A stretch of 64,000 nucleotides of DNA from Notospermus geniculatus (Eukaryota; Nemertea; Pilidiophora; Heteronemertea; Lineidae). Below, one piece after another: positions 1-12,818 of this stretch (positions are counted from its first letter, which is position 1; each line of letters begins with the position of its first letter). Under the pieces are notes generated by a model. The model saw nothing but the letters and a program-made list of their open reading frames with translations, searched no databases and was not told where the DNA came from. The stretch covers positions 268,137 through 332,136 of the forward strand of contig NMRB01000030.1 of assembly GCA_002633025.1 (NCBI GenBank), read 5' to 3'. Both the position numbers and the translations under genes were made by a program.

Positions 1-321
1 ATCTTAGTTATCAATGAAGGCGAAAGATGGCCAAATTTCTAACTTATTAGCAGATTTAGTCCGTGTGTTGGGATTTTACCACCAGCCAGTTTGGGTCAAG
101 TCAAGTAGGCCAAGTTCTATTCGGTGACAATAGGTGTCATCCCATACGGCGCGGCCGGCCCGACTTCACGTGTTGCGATTGTCTCTCGTCCACCAGAGCA
201 TGCAGTTCTGTGATTCCTTATTGCATCTCAACGACCACTTGTTTCCCCTTCATAAGAATACTCGCCAAAAAAGAGACACAAAATCATTTGTTGTATGAAT
301 GGAGACAAACGTGCTCTGTTC

Positions 322-703
322 TTTCCGATCACCAAATGTAAACAATAACAAATACTCCCATTGGTCGAAATGCAATTATATGTCTGACCTCTCACCCTCA
401 ATCTGCATAACACAATGGGACTTCATTGAATCTGCGTTGATCTCGCCGACGACAATCGGAAATTCGCGAGTGTAGAATTTCCGTATGCAAATGAGGTCAG
501 AGGTCCGGTTATGATAAAACCGGAACCTAACTCCGAGCCCGAGACTGGACCGTCGATAGATGAATAGACGACAATAGTACTGTTTTCATTGGCTTTTACA
601 ACTAAACTGGGTTGGTTTGAGAGGTGATCCACACCCAACAGATTTCCAATCACCAATTGTAAACAATAACTTAATTAATACTCCCATTGGTCGAAATGCA
701 ATT
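322..703 (+). repeat. Dispersed direct repeat, two copies of about 56-61 bp
   Basis: Positions 322-377 and 643-703 share almost the same sequence, including the motif ACTCCCATTGGTCGAAATGC. The second copy has a few extra bases (TTAATT) in the middle. The copies are about 320 bp apart in the same orientation, so this is a segmental duplication or the ends of a mobile element. Confidence 0.7.
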
Positions 704-1949
704 GGTGGTCCCCTGCCTGTTACAGCCGCTCCACGTGACTGTAGGCCTACAGTACAATAGGAGTCGAGGACAGAGGACCCGCATGAAAATCAATGATCCT
801 AAATAATCTCGTCATTTGGTCCAAAAATCGTCCAAAAAGCACCAAGCCGATTATATTATTCAAATTGCTTAGCAGGGGACACAATTTCACGCCAAGTGAT
901 TAGGTATTGCGTCGATAATCAGCAGATTACGTGAATGGAAAAGGAGAAAATGGAGGCGAAAAATTGACGTCTACTTTTAAAAGTGTGATGATTTTAGTGG
1001 TGAGAGTGCTTCAAGGCCAGCTCACCAATAGATATATTTTTGATAGAATGTAATACCTGTTTTGAACAATATGACAGTTTTTCAGCGAGTTCGTTTGAAT
1101 TGCTTAAAAACACCCCGCCCGTCCCCCCCTTAGCCACACTACTTCAACAGCCATATTGCAGTTCCGTGACGTCACGAACTGGTGCGATAATATCACTTCT
1201 AGGCGATAGATGGCAGCAGCTGACGGTGGCGAAGTAGATTGGTACCACAATCTTCCGCGAGGTGGCGACGCCGGTAGGATTTGCCAACTATTGCCTTCCC
1301 GCCCTCTTCACCTTGGTAAATAGTTTGATTTACAAAAGAAGTTAACATAAAAAACAGTTTCCAATGAGTATTTTCTGAGTTTTCTGGTCGCCCTAACTTA
1401 CTTGAAAAATTAATTAATCGGTTGAATCATTGAAAATACGGCTAGAACGTTGCAAGATTGGCATATCAGTCGGGAGTAAATCCATGAAGTGCAACAGCCC
1501 CGGGACTGTCATCGTCATCATGGTCATCAGCAATGGCAGCTGCCTGATGTAAACAAACCGAATTTTCCTCTAAAAACGTCGTATTCCGGCAATGTTGGGT
1601 GTGCATTTTCGATTTGAGTGCGACAGTTCGAATCTTGTGGGAAAGAATTCATGATAAGCACGTTAATTGATGAAATAGTTCTTTCATTTTGATAGAAAAG
1701 TGGCTAAAATACAAGAAAAAGTCAATGTCGTGTCAGAATAGAAATGCATGGGCCATTTTGGCAGCTTGGCAGGCAGCATGCAGGATCATCATGTACTCAA
1801 TAGCTACATCATACCGGGTACATGTTACAGAACACAAGTGTGACTGAGAGACAGAAGGGGCTCAAGGCATGACATTGCTGGGTGGTTGGTGTTTTTAGAG
1901 GATCAAAATAATAGCACACATAAAGGCGGGCGCTGAGCATGCTGAGGCA

Positions 1950-2024
1950 CTGTCTGTAGTGTTGGGTATGTACACACTACACTACCTATATAGGTAGTGT
2001 AGTGTGTACATACCCAACAGACAG
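1950..2024. repeat. Near-perfect hairpin with 30-nt arms
   Basis: The sequence is a perfect inverted repeat from 1960 to 2019, centred between 1989 and 1990, with no loop. The symmetry continues outward (CTGTCTG at 1950-1956 against CAGACAG at 2018-2024) after a 3-base insertion on the left. It could be a small foldback element; no clear target-site duplication is visible. Confidence 0.85.
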
Positions 2025-2338
2025 TGGCTGAGGCGTACCGTAGCTACCGGCTACCCCGCTGTGCTGCTGCCATCTGATCTGTCGCCTAGCCAGGGAGGAA
2101 TTTTCTTAATCCCAATGTTATTGTTATGGCTGAGTGTCTGTTTAATTCCGCTTGACTACTTCATTCTAATTCATCTTTTCAGGTTGGACCACTGGACATC
2201 ACGAGATGTAGCTCTGGTCAAACTCTTATTCTTGATGATCCATCCAACTTGGACCACAGGCACTGTCGCTGATTTGTCTTGAGAAGGTCGCCCAGTACCT
2301 ACCTCTGCCTTGTGACATCACACCACAGAAGACTCACC

Positions 2339-4204
2339 ATGCCTCTTGCAGATGACATCCGTCGTCTTGAGCTGGCCCAGCTCGACATGACAGCTGGCCT
2401 TTTCACTGTTCTTGATAGCATTCTCAGCAGCATAGCCCCTCCTGTCCCTAAGATCAAGGCCGGTGGTTACCCAGATGATGTTTTCATCAACATGACTGAA
2501 GGTGACAAGGAACAATTTGAGTGTTCTATATGGTAAGTGAAATATGTACCGTTACTTATAGAACCTGGGGCGAGTTGTCACACTTGTTATGTAAGGTCTA
2601 AAATGGAGCTTCACATGTTGCTTTCACTAGTTCACTTAACAAACAGAACAATCCTTACAATTTCATCAGCAGCTAGAAATCAACAAGGTGGGATTCTGTC
2701 CATGGCAATTATTGCAATTGTAGAAAATGCAACTGCAGCAGACTTGTGTAATCTACAGGGACATTTTTCAAGCTGTATAACTACATGTATTTCTCTTTAC
2801 TTCTCTTCCAGCTTCATGATCCTGAAGGATGCTCAGCAATGTAAGAACAAGCATAAATTTTGCTCATCATGCATCATGGCATGGACCTTGACCAGTACCA
2901 GTCAAGGTGCAGACAAGTGTCCAGTGTGTCGCACTGAAGGCGAGTATGTCCCATGCGATATTCTCAATGCACGCTTGAGCTATAAAAGAGTGAAATGTCA
3001 AGAAGAGAACTGTGACTGGACTGGTTTCTTGAAGGATTATGATTCACATCAACATAATCAGTATGATGCACCCTTGAAGCCTGGGGTGAAGAGGAGTCTT
3101 CCTGCAGTTCCTGGTACTATCAGACCAGCAGGGGCTGCTACTGGCCCTAGACCTGGCATGATACCAAGGCCTACTGCATCTAGAGTTACAGGTGACAGTC
3201 GCAGTGGTTCTCAAAGAACCATTGCAGCCAATGCTCCAGGACGACTAGTGAATCGAAGTCAGGCACCAAATGCACCGAATCGGGGGGTTTTGAATGCCAC
3301 AGCCGGGACATCCCCCAGACCTGCTCCACAGCCCACCCCCAGGTCAGTACGGGAAAGAAATCGCCAAAATGCCACAAATGCATCGACAGTAGGCCAAGCT
3401 GGAAATAACACAAGACATCAAACAAATGCTCCCTCTAATACGAGTGATACCAATAACACCATTGAAGCAAGTAGGGCACAAGAAAACGGTGATGATTCTG
3501 CAGGTATAACTCCAAGACCAAATTCAGTTGCCCGAGCTCCCAGAGCTAGGCCTACCAACCAGACTGCTGGAAGCCAGACCACAACTTCCCTAGCCAGCAA
3601 TGATAATGGCCGCAGTACTCCAACTCCTCAGCAAGCAGCTGCCAGTCAGACTACCGAAGTGGAGACTGGTGCTAACATGGCTAACGCTACCACCCCACGG
3701 ATCCAGGCTACGTTGCTCCTGCGCCGTCGTTCCTCAACTCCGAATCGCATCACTCCAGTGAGGGCTGCAGATGCCAGTGACCCATCAGCGACTAGTACTA
3801 ACACCACGAGGGAGAGCCACAATAGCAGAGAGGATGTTCCACCAGACAACCGTCCAACACATTTGCCACCAATCAGCGCTGCACGATTGGGTAATGACAA
3901 CGCCCGTACATACCGGCAGACCCAGTTCAGGCAGATGGCTGATCAAATCCGTGAAGGTCGCTCGCAGCTACAAGACATCATGCATATCCTGAACGGCGAA
4001 TTGGAGACTCGCCGTCTGAACATTGCTCGTCATCGAGAGTTTCAAGAGCGCCAGCACCAAGAGAGATTGCGACAGTTGTCTGAGGTCCACAATCTTGGTC
4101 AGCGTCTCGGCGAAGTTGCGAGTAACTTGGCTGGATTGATGAGTGGACTCAGAGGTGGTCGGCCAGTTAGGAGAGGCCTTGGTGACATGCACAACGATGA
4201 TTGA
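2339..4204 (+). CDS. RING-finger protein with TRAF-like zinc site (two coding exons)
   Basis: Coding exons are 2339-2532 and 2812-4204, joined across a 279-bp GT/AG intron in phase 2. The product is 528 residues. The ATG at 2339 sits in a good CACC context; upstream in-frame extension uses only non-ATG codons. The join completes a C3HC4 RING: Cys62, Cys65, Cys75, His79, Cys82, Cys85, Cys101 and Cys104, with CPVCR as the last knuckle. Cys127, Cys132, His144 and His146 resemble one TRAF-type zinc site. Residues about 150-420 are low complexity, rich in Pro, Thr, Asn, Ser and Arg. The Arg/Gln/Glu-rich C-terminus (about 425-500) looks like a coiled coil. RING plus coiled coil suggests a ubiquitin E3 ligase, probably cytosolic, but I cannot name an orthologue. 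Family known; exact identity unknown. Confidence 0.85.
2533..2811 (+). other. Intron 1 of the RING gene
   Basis: The donor is GTAAGTG directly after TG of the Cys65 codon, and the acceptor is a pyrimidine tract ending CTTCCAG at 2811. Splicing restores the second RING cysteine. Reading through the intron gives an uninterrupted frame by chance, so a single-exon model would miss Cys62 and Cys65. Confidence 0.85.
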
Positions 4205-4418
4205 AGGACTTCATCAACCAAAAACATGTCTTTGTCGACTTGGGCAGAAATCAATGGCATAATTTCTTTTGTGGCAAAAATTGTGATAAAAAAGGATATA
4301 TCTTTAAACAATGGGGAATATCATGGTGTTTTCTTCTGTTGTAAAAATTGTCGGGTTGAATCCCCAAACAGGGTACATGTAAGATGTGTTAATTGAACTT
4401 GACTTAAAAAAGACATGA

Positions 4419-4424
4419 AATAAA
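4419..4424 (+). terminator. Polyadenylation signal AATAAA, RING gene (proximal)
   Basis: AATAAA lies 215 bp after the stop codon of the RING gene. It is the first canonical signal downstream and would give a short 3' UTR. Confidence 0.5.
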
Positions 4425-7410
4425 GCAGTATGGCAGTCTTTTCATTCCATCCCTTTTGTGGTTTATGCTTATAAACATGTACTCAAACCATTTGAAATTT
4501 GGTCTTTGCATTATGGGTGCTGTTATTAAGACATTTTTGGTAGGAAAAGCGAAATGAATTTAATGGATTGGAGACCAGCGTAGAATCTTGAAATTTGTAC
4601 AGCTTCGATGTCTGCTAGGTACTGATGTGTCAATTTGTAATTAGGGAGGTTCTGCAAACTTACGTTTTACATTTACGATTACAATTTGAAAATGTCATGA
4701 CGTCGGCTCTGCGGGACTTTTTACATGCAAATCACTTGCTACATGTAAGAAACTTACGATTTAAAGGTTACCTGAAACGGTTTCATGCACTTCTGGTTTT
4801 CTGCTTAATACTGTAGGGCATTTTTGTAATCCAAGAATTCACTTGCAATTTAACACATTCATAAATGGGTATATTTCGCAGTTGCAGTAAAAATGAATTT
4901 AAGAATGCTTGGCACATCTGCCCTGGAGCGCTTGCCAAACATGGGATACATCGACCCTCTTTTCAGCTGCCACGGGATGTTTCAAATCAAATAATGACGC
5001 CATTGCGTCAGATTCTTTCTTGACGTAAGGCGTGACATCGTCAAATCATAATTGTAAATGTAAAATGTAAGCTTGCAGAACCTCGCTATTGTTGCTATAT
5101 TTACTTGTACAGACACGAATACCTCGGAAATATGAAGTGTTCTTAATACTGTTTGAGTAAGTGGTGCTTCCCACCTTAGTAATAATGAATTTAAATGCAT
5201 GTGTAAATCCTTAGGCTTGTTAAATGTAGTAATGTTCCACCTTCATCCCGAATGCACTTTTATTGTGCCTTCACCACTCAGTGATGGCTTAAAGAGATCT
5301 GACCTCAAAAGTATTCATTGACAATCAAACACAACAGGCCTTGTCGACTAAAAAAAATGGATATGTGTCTATTTGTTAATTCTCTTTAGTTTGTTTTGGG
5401 CCGATTTATAAAATTATTTGTTAGTAGTCTCTGAAATCTTGGAGAAACCTGAAAGTTTATTGTGGCCTCATTAAGCAGTTATTTTCATTTATCCTGTGCA
5501 TCTTTTTTTGCGGACCATCTCAGTACAGAAGGTGATTACAAAGACATGAAAGAAGGAAGTCTCTTCCCGTGGTGAGGTTTACAGATTATTTGTTTCTTTG
5601 TTTTCGTATCTGAATTATCAAGCTCCATAATACAGGGTATACAGATATATTTGGGGAGTATTGGTAGGCCACACTGTTTTGTACAGACTCCCGAGTATAC
5701 AAGTACATTCAGGGGAGCATATGGAGGTAAATGAGATATTCCTCTCTAAATTTAAAGGAATTTCAATTGGGAAGCTCTCTCCTGATGTGCCAGTGACTTA
5801 AGTTGGAGTAGATTTGATTGATTTGATTTTCGCTTTTCTGTTACTTTCGCCGAAGGAACTGAACAATGTTTGAGATGGTCCCCCTCATGCTGGTTTTCCC
5901 TACATTCTTGCCTTCTGATACAATCTGATAGTGATAATACAAATACAAGCCTAACTTGTTACATTTAAGTTGTACTGTAAAGTTATCAATGGTTACTGTA
6001 TGGCTTTGGAAATTTAACCTACATTTGAGTTTTGCGGGAAGGTGTTTTGCAAAGTTTTCAGTTTAGTTTTATTTTTAATATGTTAGAGGTATTTCTGTTG
6101 TATATTTTTGTTGTATATTTTTTGGGATAAATCGTACAATGTATATTTTTGTGTTGTTTTGTACACCAGTTGTCTTGTTGAGCCGAAAATATTGTTAATT
6201 GGCAGATGTCGCTAACTGTTAATAGTCTTCAAACTGTTAATGATCCATTTCAATGTACGTAAATGTAAAGTCATCTCCGAATTTTGCAAATTTTCTACCC
6301 CAACCGGGGTCTTCCTCAGGCACTTTCTAGTAGAAATCCCAGTGGACATCTGATTTCAATGTACGTACATGCAAATGAGTGTATATTGGAAAGTGTCTTT
6401 TCCCATCCATTCAATGTTTGTTGTTTTAATAATTAGACTGCACGCTACCGCTTCATTCTGTGATAAAGCATTAATCAGTATAATGTCTTGCTTGTTGCTT
6501 ATGCATGCATTTCTTCGTCAGTTGGACTAACATTATGTGATATATTTTTAGAATTTTCAATAATAATTTTCATGTTCCTATTCATCAATATCTTTTGAAA
6601 TTGTATCTAATACCTGTACTATGTGCCATCATATCCTTCTAAATAATTCCATTTGGATGAGTGACCTACATCTGTCCACAAAAATAGGATTGAGTATTGT
6701 CCATATGGTTAAGATTCACCCTACTAAGACCAAGTTATATTCTTGAAAACTTGGAGAGTTTAGGCCTGGATTTTTTTTGTGGAAGACTTAAAGATAATGG
6801 TTCTCTCAGAGGGTGATGGGGCAAAAACTATGCAAAATTTATGAACAAAACGTTACAAGAGATGAAACATTTCCTTTGTTTCAGAACATCCTGAAAGGTT
6901 TCATGAAATATCGTCCATGTTTGTGATTACAAGCCTATGTATGTTTCTATGCAAGAATATTCCAATCGTTTCATCACGATTATCAAGACACACCTTAATT
7001 AAGACCAGCAAGAGGTCATTAATAGAATGGTTCAATAGTGTATCGGTCATGACACAGCCTTTGTGGCGATCAGGCAACATCTACAGGAAGCTTGCATGTT
7101 TCATTAATCAATACTGTTTTGTCAAAACACAGTGGAACAATGTTGCATGTTGCTTCTGATTTCGTGAGTGCATGGGGTCTGTTCATGATGAACAACAGCT
7201 ATTGGTTAACTATCTCAGAACACGTTTTGAGCTACCTGTACTCGACACAATCTTTAATCTACCTGTGACGGAAGAAAAGAGGATTTAATGTGCTTATTTC
7301 TCTGTTGGGCAACATTTTCTCAAATCTTCAATGTATAGAATTAGAAACATTTCTTGTGATCACTTTATTGTACATAGATATATATTTACACCTTTACACT
7401 TCGTGTTCAG
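4425..7410 (+). other. AT-rich region, possible long 3' UTR
   Basis: No coding exon is visible. The stretch is T-rich on the + strand and contains UTR-like TGTATATTTTTG runs near 6090-6150. It also contains the foldback element at 4644-5086. The next canonical polyadenylation signal is at 7411, so the stretch may be an extended 3' UTR of the RING gene or simple intergenic DNA. Confidence 0.35.
4644..5086. mobile_element. Foldback element with about 57-bp inverted ends
   Basis: Positions 4644-4702 match the reverse complement of 5031-5086, sharing the core TTTTACATTTAC and the outer motif GAGGTTCTGCAA. The 330 bp between the arms is unrelated. No transposase is present, so this is a non-autonomous element or the remains of one. 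Confidence 0.6.
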
Positions 7411-7416
7411 AATAAA
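7411..7416 (+). terminator. Distal AATAAA polyadenylation signal
   Basis: AATAAA follows an AT-rich stretch. It could end a long 3' UTR form of the RING gene (about 3.2 kb). Only position and composition support it. Confidence 0.3.
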
Positions 7417-9528
7417 AATGGGCATTTGATCCAAACAAGGAAGTTCTTTCTCTTATTGCTGTCCTTTCTGTTGTATTGGCATTGATTCATAGCAAGAAAT
7501 GAAAACATGGTTGTGATGTACTATGACGTCACTGTATCACAGCCTGACTTTAGGAGAAGTGGTCAGTTCGAAGCACCATCTAACACAACGGCCTTGTCTC
7601 AGGTTCCGACAACACCAAGTGTTTCGATCATCTATGTATTTATATTGGCTTTGATTGTATGGAAGCCACAGAAATCTCTGGTTGAGTGTTGTCTAGCAGG
7701 GATAACATGGGCATTGGCTTTAGCCTCTGGGACCTTATTCATAAAGCTCTCGTAACTTATGGGAGTGCGTAAACTCTTGTCCATTTGCAGACAATCTATT
7801 GTTCACTATCAGCCTGACAAAGGATTTGCATGCCCTAAAAGTTACGGGGCTTTCTGAATAAGTTGCCTCATGTATAGGTCAAGTCAAAGACCATACGGAT
7901 TTATTTTCCCAGGTTATTATCCTTGTTGCTGTGGGAGGTGCCAGATTCTGTTAGGGCCTACTGACTGGGTCCCGTTCAATCCAATGAATCTTGCCACCCA
8001 AGACCCTGCTGAGACATTCAGCCAAAAACATTTGGCTTAGGCACAGGGAAGATCAAGAAATGGTCCAAAGCTATGTGCTCTGACACCTGGGACTGAACAT
8101 TTACAGTACAGATACATACTGCTAAACATTGGGGACTACCTGGAATTTCAGCGACCAGGAGAATAATGGCAAAATGCAAAAGAAAAAGATAACTATCTAA
8201 TTGTAAAGGAATACCATGATTTATTAAGGTCTCCAAGACTGAGGTACCGGTACAAGCATGCGACTGTATGGCAATTTTCAAGTTGACTGATTCAACCACA
8301 AGCAGTACTTGCATATCGAATAGCTTGGACAGCACAGTTATTCTGTTCACAGAATCATGTATCAAGGATAGCGGAAGTATTTTTATCACAAATCTGGCTC
8401 TAAAGTTTAAAGAAAAAATATTACAAGGTTCTACATGTAAGTCATTTTAGCCTTAGCAGCAATATTAGAATGGCTTCCGTGCAAGGATAGCAGGCCTGTT
8501 TATTGTGGGAAATGATTGGAAGCGAGAAGAACAGAGCAGAAATTTGAAGAACACCTTGTGCCATTAAAATACTAAATCTAGAGCTGAGCACCAAATAGAG
8601 TAGGCCTAGCTGTTCTAAAAACATCGGGCCAACTGCTGTAGCAGGAGGAGTGCCTGGAGAAAACACGCTGTCGATAGCTGAGGGTCATCATCCTCTCTAC
8701 CACAATCTTGTGTCACTGACGATGGAAGGAAATGATGGTTTTATTTCCTAGCACACAACATGGCAAGAGAACCGGGTGTGGAGAAACAAGGCCTGAACAA
8801 CAACAAATTGACATATGGCTGCTTTTTGCATCTCCGTACGGCTCATCCTGGATCGTGGCATCCTGATTGAACCATTAGGGGCTGTGCAAATGCTCCACCT
8901 CCCCCCCCCCTTGTCGTTAGGAGTGGTAGGGACCCTAAATGGCTTGAGTCTATCAGGATGGAGGCTTGGTTTCCCTGAATACCTCGGTCTCCTAACCACC
9001 CTGCAGTATCTTATGCTCCTCAAGTATATCTACCAGTAATAATATTTAATTCTATTGAAAAATATCACTGATTAAAACAATAATCAAGGTATTCATTTAC
9101 AAATACAATGCCGTTAACCCATAGATCCTTCATGGGGAAGTAACCATAACTCATCTGTTTTAAGAAAAGGATTTCATTCATAAACTCGAGTTGTCCCTGG
9201 TGGGCAATTTTGGAACTAAATGAATATTGGCATTCCCATTCTGAACACAAGAGAGGCTCCTTGGCCTGAAAGAGTGGCCAGGAGTCATGATGCGTGGCAT
9301 TATTGGAATCAGGGGTCATGCTATTATTATTTTTGCAACATAGCAAGTGCATATATTGGCAAATCCTCAGCTATTTTACCGAGATAATGATTTAAAATGG
9401 AACCTGGACGATGCTGAACTGCAAAGCAATCATTCATTTATAACATCCTCCTTTGACATGTTTGAAGGATCTGTGGGTTAATACTATCACAACAGCGAAT
9501 CTTGATATGATATACGGTAACTACTTAA

Positions 9529-9895
9529 CCCTTTAGGGCCTATGACAGTGACTATGCAAATTCAAGAGGGTGGTTCATAAGTTTCAGCCGTGAAATATCC
9601 TATGAAAGCATCACGGAACTCTCGAAGATCATCTTTGGGTAATGTTGTTCAATAAGGGAAATGTTGCATATACACATATGCACATACACATATGCACATA
9701 CACACTGGAAAGCTCTTTAAGAGCACTTTTTGGTACTTTGCTGATGGGATTTTTCAAATTGCTCCGCTGGAAACTCTAACAGCAAATATTAGTTGTTTAC
9801 AACCGGTAATTGAAATATTCATACAATTTGGAAGCCACGTTTGTACTTTGGTACTTTCAATGAATTTTCCTACAAAACCAATAGACCCTAAAGGG
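9529..9895. mobile_element. TIR element with CCCTTTAGGG ends
   Basis: The left end reads TTAACCCTTTAGGGCCTA and the right end TAGACCCTAAAGGGTTATA, forming inverted termini about 370 bp apart. A third copy of the end motif occurs alone near 56769-56785. There is no coding capacity, so it is a MITE-like non-autonomous element. Confidence 0.6.
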
Positions 9896-12299
9896 TTATA
9901 AGGGAAGAGATCACACCTCCTGATCTGTCAGTCAGGGTAAAAATGGAAGTAAGCATCGAATGCATCTTTTGTCTATCGTGATCCCTTCCCCAGACCTACA
10001 TGACGTCATCTGAAGTTGGAGGAAAATGAAATGGATTCAGCTGGAAGTTAAGTTCCCCATTCTCTACACTGCCCCAGTCACGGTAGAATTCTTATGTCTC
10101 ACAGACCCACTGAAGATCCAAGACCCACTGAAGAAGGGGTGAACCATCTGATACAACTCGGTTCAGTCTCGATAAAGGCAGCCATAGATGATTCCACTGT
10201 TCTGACAATCCTTTAAACAATGAACCAGAACATGAGGAATGTATACTTCAATCTTCCAACTAAAGATGACATCAAACGACAGAATACACAGTCCCATTCC
10301 TTCCATATTTTGGCCATCAATTCTTGGTGTCCCATGATGACCACATGCATAGCCAGTCCAGTCACTGACAAGCTGCTGGAGATATTGCAATGCAATACGG
10401 AAGGGCTGGGACTTCTACCCATTCAGTACCAAACATGAGCAGACACTAATACAATGTACTTTTTCAACAATATTGCTCTGAATTTGAGATTCGTAAAATT
10501 GATGTTCTCTCTTGTAGTTCTTAACTTTTTGAATGAAAACCTACACCAAAACTGTGACCAAGTCGCAATATTCTTTTGTAATGGCGAGCATGCTTTCAAT
10601 AGAGTTGCATCCAAGCTCTGGGACAGCCGCCCTTATTCCACAGGGTGATGTAGGCGGGGCGGTGAGCATGATGAACACCTGATAACCTGATGCTGAGAAA
10701 AAGGACTAACAATGATGATGTTGGTACTGAATGGGTTAATAGAGATAAAAGTTCGTTCCTCTGAAAGATGGTCTCATGAGGAAGTTGTTTATTATGTTTA
10801 CATCACAGTAATCATCACTGACCACAGCTCCAGCAGACCAAGGGGAATTCGAATAATGTGCTCATTCTTATTTTCAACACCTAAGTCGATTGCAATCTAT
10901 CTGGTTTCAAAAGAAATGCAGTGCATTCTACAGAAGATTACATGCACTGCACTCAGGATTACATGTGCTGCACTGAGGAATGCAGTTCAGTTTATCAAAT
11001 ATTTGCTTGCAACTTTTGCCTAAACTTACTAGCAATGCTGGAGCTGGTCACATTTGGCAGATGGTAGATGATGTTACGGTATTTCAAATAAAATTGCCAA
11101 AAACCTGACTATTGCTATAACATGAAATTTCATTTATACTGCGACCACGATAATCCTGTGGCTCTTTTCACAAATGAGATGACAGCCATTCGCAAAATTT
11201 TCAACTGAATCAAAAGTAGCCAGGTTTAGAGCACCATTTTCTGGACTGACACCGATTTTGGTCAGCTGAGACCAAGTATCAACCATACAAGATTTTTCCG
11301 TGGAAGATTTTGACCACTTTGGGTGACAACAAACAAATTTTATTGACTTCTGGTCGTTAACATTGTCAGTCCATGTTGATTTCTTGTTGGCCTAGATATC
11401 GATGGTAAAAAGTTATTGAATTTTAAGAGGACTTGCTGCCCTTACCGTAGGTTTAAACTACTGAATATCACATATCGATCGTGCCCTTCTCTGGAAACGT
11501 TAGAGATGGCAGCACCTCATGATGACAAATGGCCTGATCTAACAACAAAAAAAAATCCTTTAAAATCTTGAATATCCTTAAAATTCGTATCTTGGAATAA
11601 ATGTTGTTCTAACTATTCACGGAATCATTATTCCTTAACCATTTGGCACATCCTGTCTGATCACTAACAATAGAAAAAAAATATCTACTACACTTGTTGA
11701 CTGACCTTAAATTTGGCAAGTCTGGACCACAGCCAATGAACCATCAATCAGTGTAGTACAATGTAGTTTTTAAAGTGAATCTATTGGTAGCACACTACAA
11801 GACACTAGGTTATCTGAAACAAAGGCACATGGTGCCGTGACCTAATGCCCATGATGTACACACATGTACATTACATCATAACCTTTCCGCTCCTGGTGAT
11901 ATTTTGGTCATACCACTTATGCCAATATGGAGCCACCAATAATTTTTCTTCATAGTGTCCAGCAAGGAGTTTTGTCCCTTTAGGATTTCTTGCTATTCAC
12001 TCCTTCACATCCTCAAAGGTAACTTAGCAGAGATCTTTCAAATAAAATATGTTCAATTGTCTCGATACACAGCGAATCCTCACCAATACATCTTCAGGCC
12101 CATATTTTTGAGGCCCACATGTCTTACGTGTACAGTTTGGCTATTGTAAATGCCTACCATGTTCTATCGTAATCCCTGTTGTGGATCTACAAAATACATG
12201 GGACTCATTAGATTGTACAGCCAGTATAGGAGGATAGTATTGGTGAGGTCCTGTAATTCGTTCTCTCTGATCATCCATCTATTGTGTTGCTGGCTGAAA

Positions 12300-12485
12300 C
12301 ATTCTTTGGATATTTTCACAGAGTTCTAAGGCCTAACGACGACAGCTACATTTCATAGGTAATACAGGCTAGGCCTTTTTTCTAACCTGAACTATTCTTT
12401 GGATATTTTCACAGAGTAAGGCCTAACAGCTATGATTTCACAACAACTGCATTCCACAGGTAATACAGACTAGGCCTATTTCCTA
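12300..12485. repeat. Tandem duplication of about 105 bp next to a gap
   Basis: Two units share TTCTTTGGATATTTTCACAG, then AAGGCCTAAC, then AGGTAATACAG and TAGGCCT. The second unit ends just before the N run at 12498, so the array probably continues into the gap. Confidence 0.75.
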
Positions 12486-12497
12486 CCCCAATCCTAA

Positions 12498-12596
12498 NNN
12501 NNNNNNNNNNNNNNNNNNNNNNNNNNNNNNNNNNNNNNNNNNNNNNNNNNNNNNNNNNNNNNNNNNNNNNNNNNNNNNNNNNNNNNNNNNNNNNNN
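12498..12596. other. Assembly gap (99 N)
   Basis: A run of N directly follows a tandem repeat; the array is the likely reason for the break. Confidence 0.99.
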
Positions 12597-12687
12597 GAAA
12601 AACCAGGACCAAAACCAAAACCTCAACTTCCTGAAGTCAACAGCCCAAAGACATGGATACCCACATCATCACCAATCTGGGCTTTTA

Positions 12688-12818
12688 GGCTGACTTTTCA
12701 TCGGATGACACGCGACACGAACACGCAGGCGAACAAAGGTTTCATGAGGATGAATCCCTTGTGAAGCCATTGTTCTCCTGCGTGTTTGTGTCGTGTGTCG
12801 TCCAATGTAAAATCAGCC
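12688..12818. mobile_element. 131-bp MITE with TTA target duplication (PIF/Harbinger-like)
   Basis: The element is almost entirely an inverted repeat. The left arm begins GGCTGACTTTTCATCGGATG; the right arm is its complement with a few changes. TTA flanks it on both sides (12685-12687 and 12819-12821). TTA duplications are typical of PIF/Harbinger elements; the superfamily assignment is inference. Confidence 0.7.

Larger units (their letters stand above)
1..2338. other. Non-coding region upstream of the RING gene
   Basis: I see no convincing coding exon here. The region holds a direct repeat (322-377 and 643-703), a long hairpin at 1950-2024, and a possible splice acceptor (pyrimidine tract plus AG at 2181-2182) that could open a 5' UTR exon of the RING gene at 2183. 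Open frames in this stretch are short and resemble no family I know. Confidence 0.5.

Noticed and set aside
8018-8389. 123-codon minus-strand frame
   Set aside because: No recognisable domain, no splice context and unremarkable composition; chance frame.
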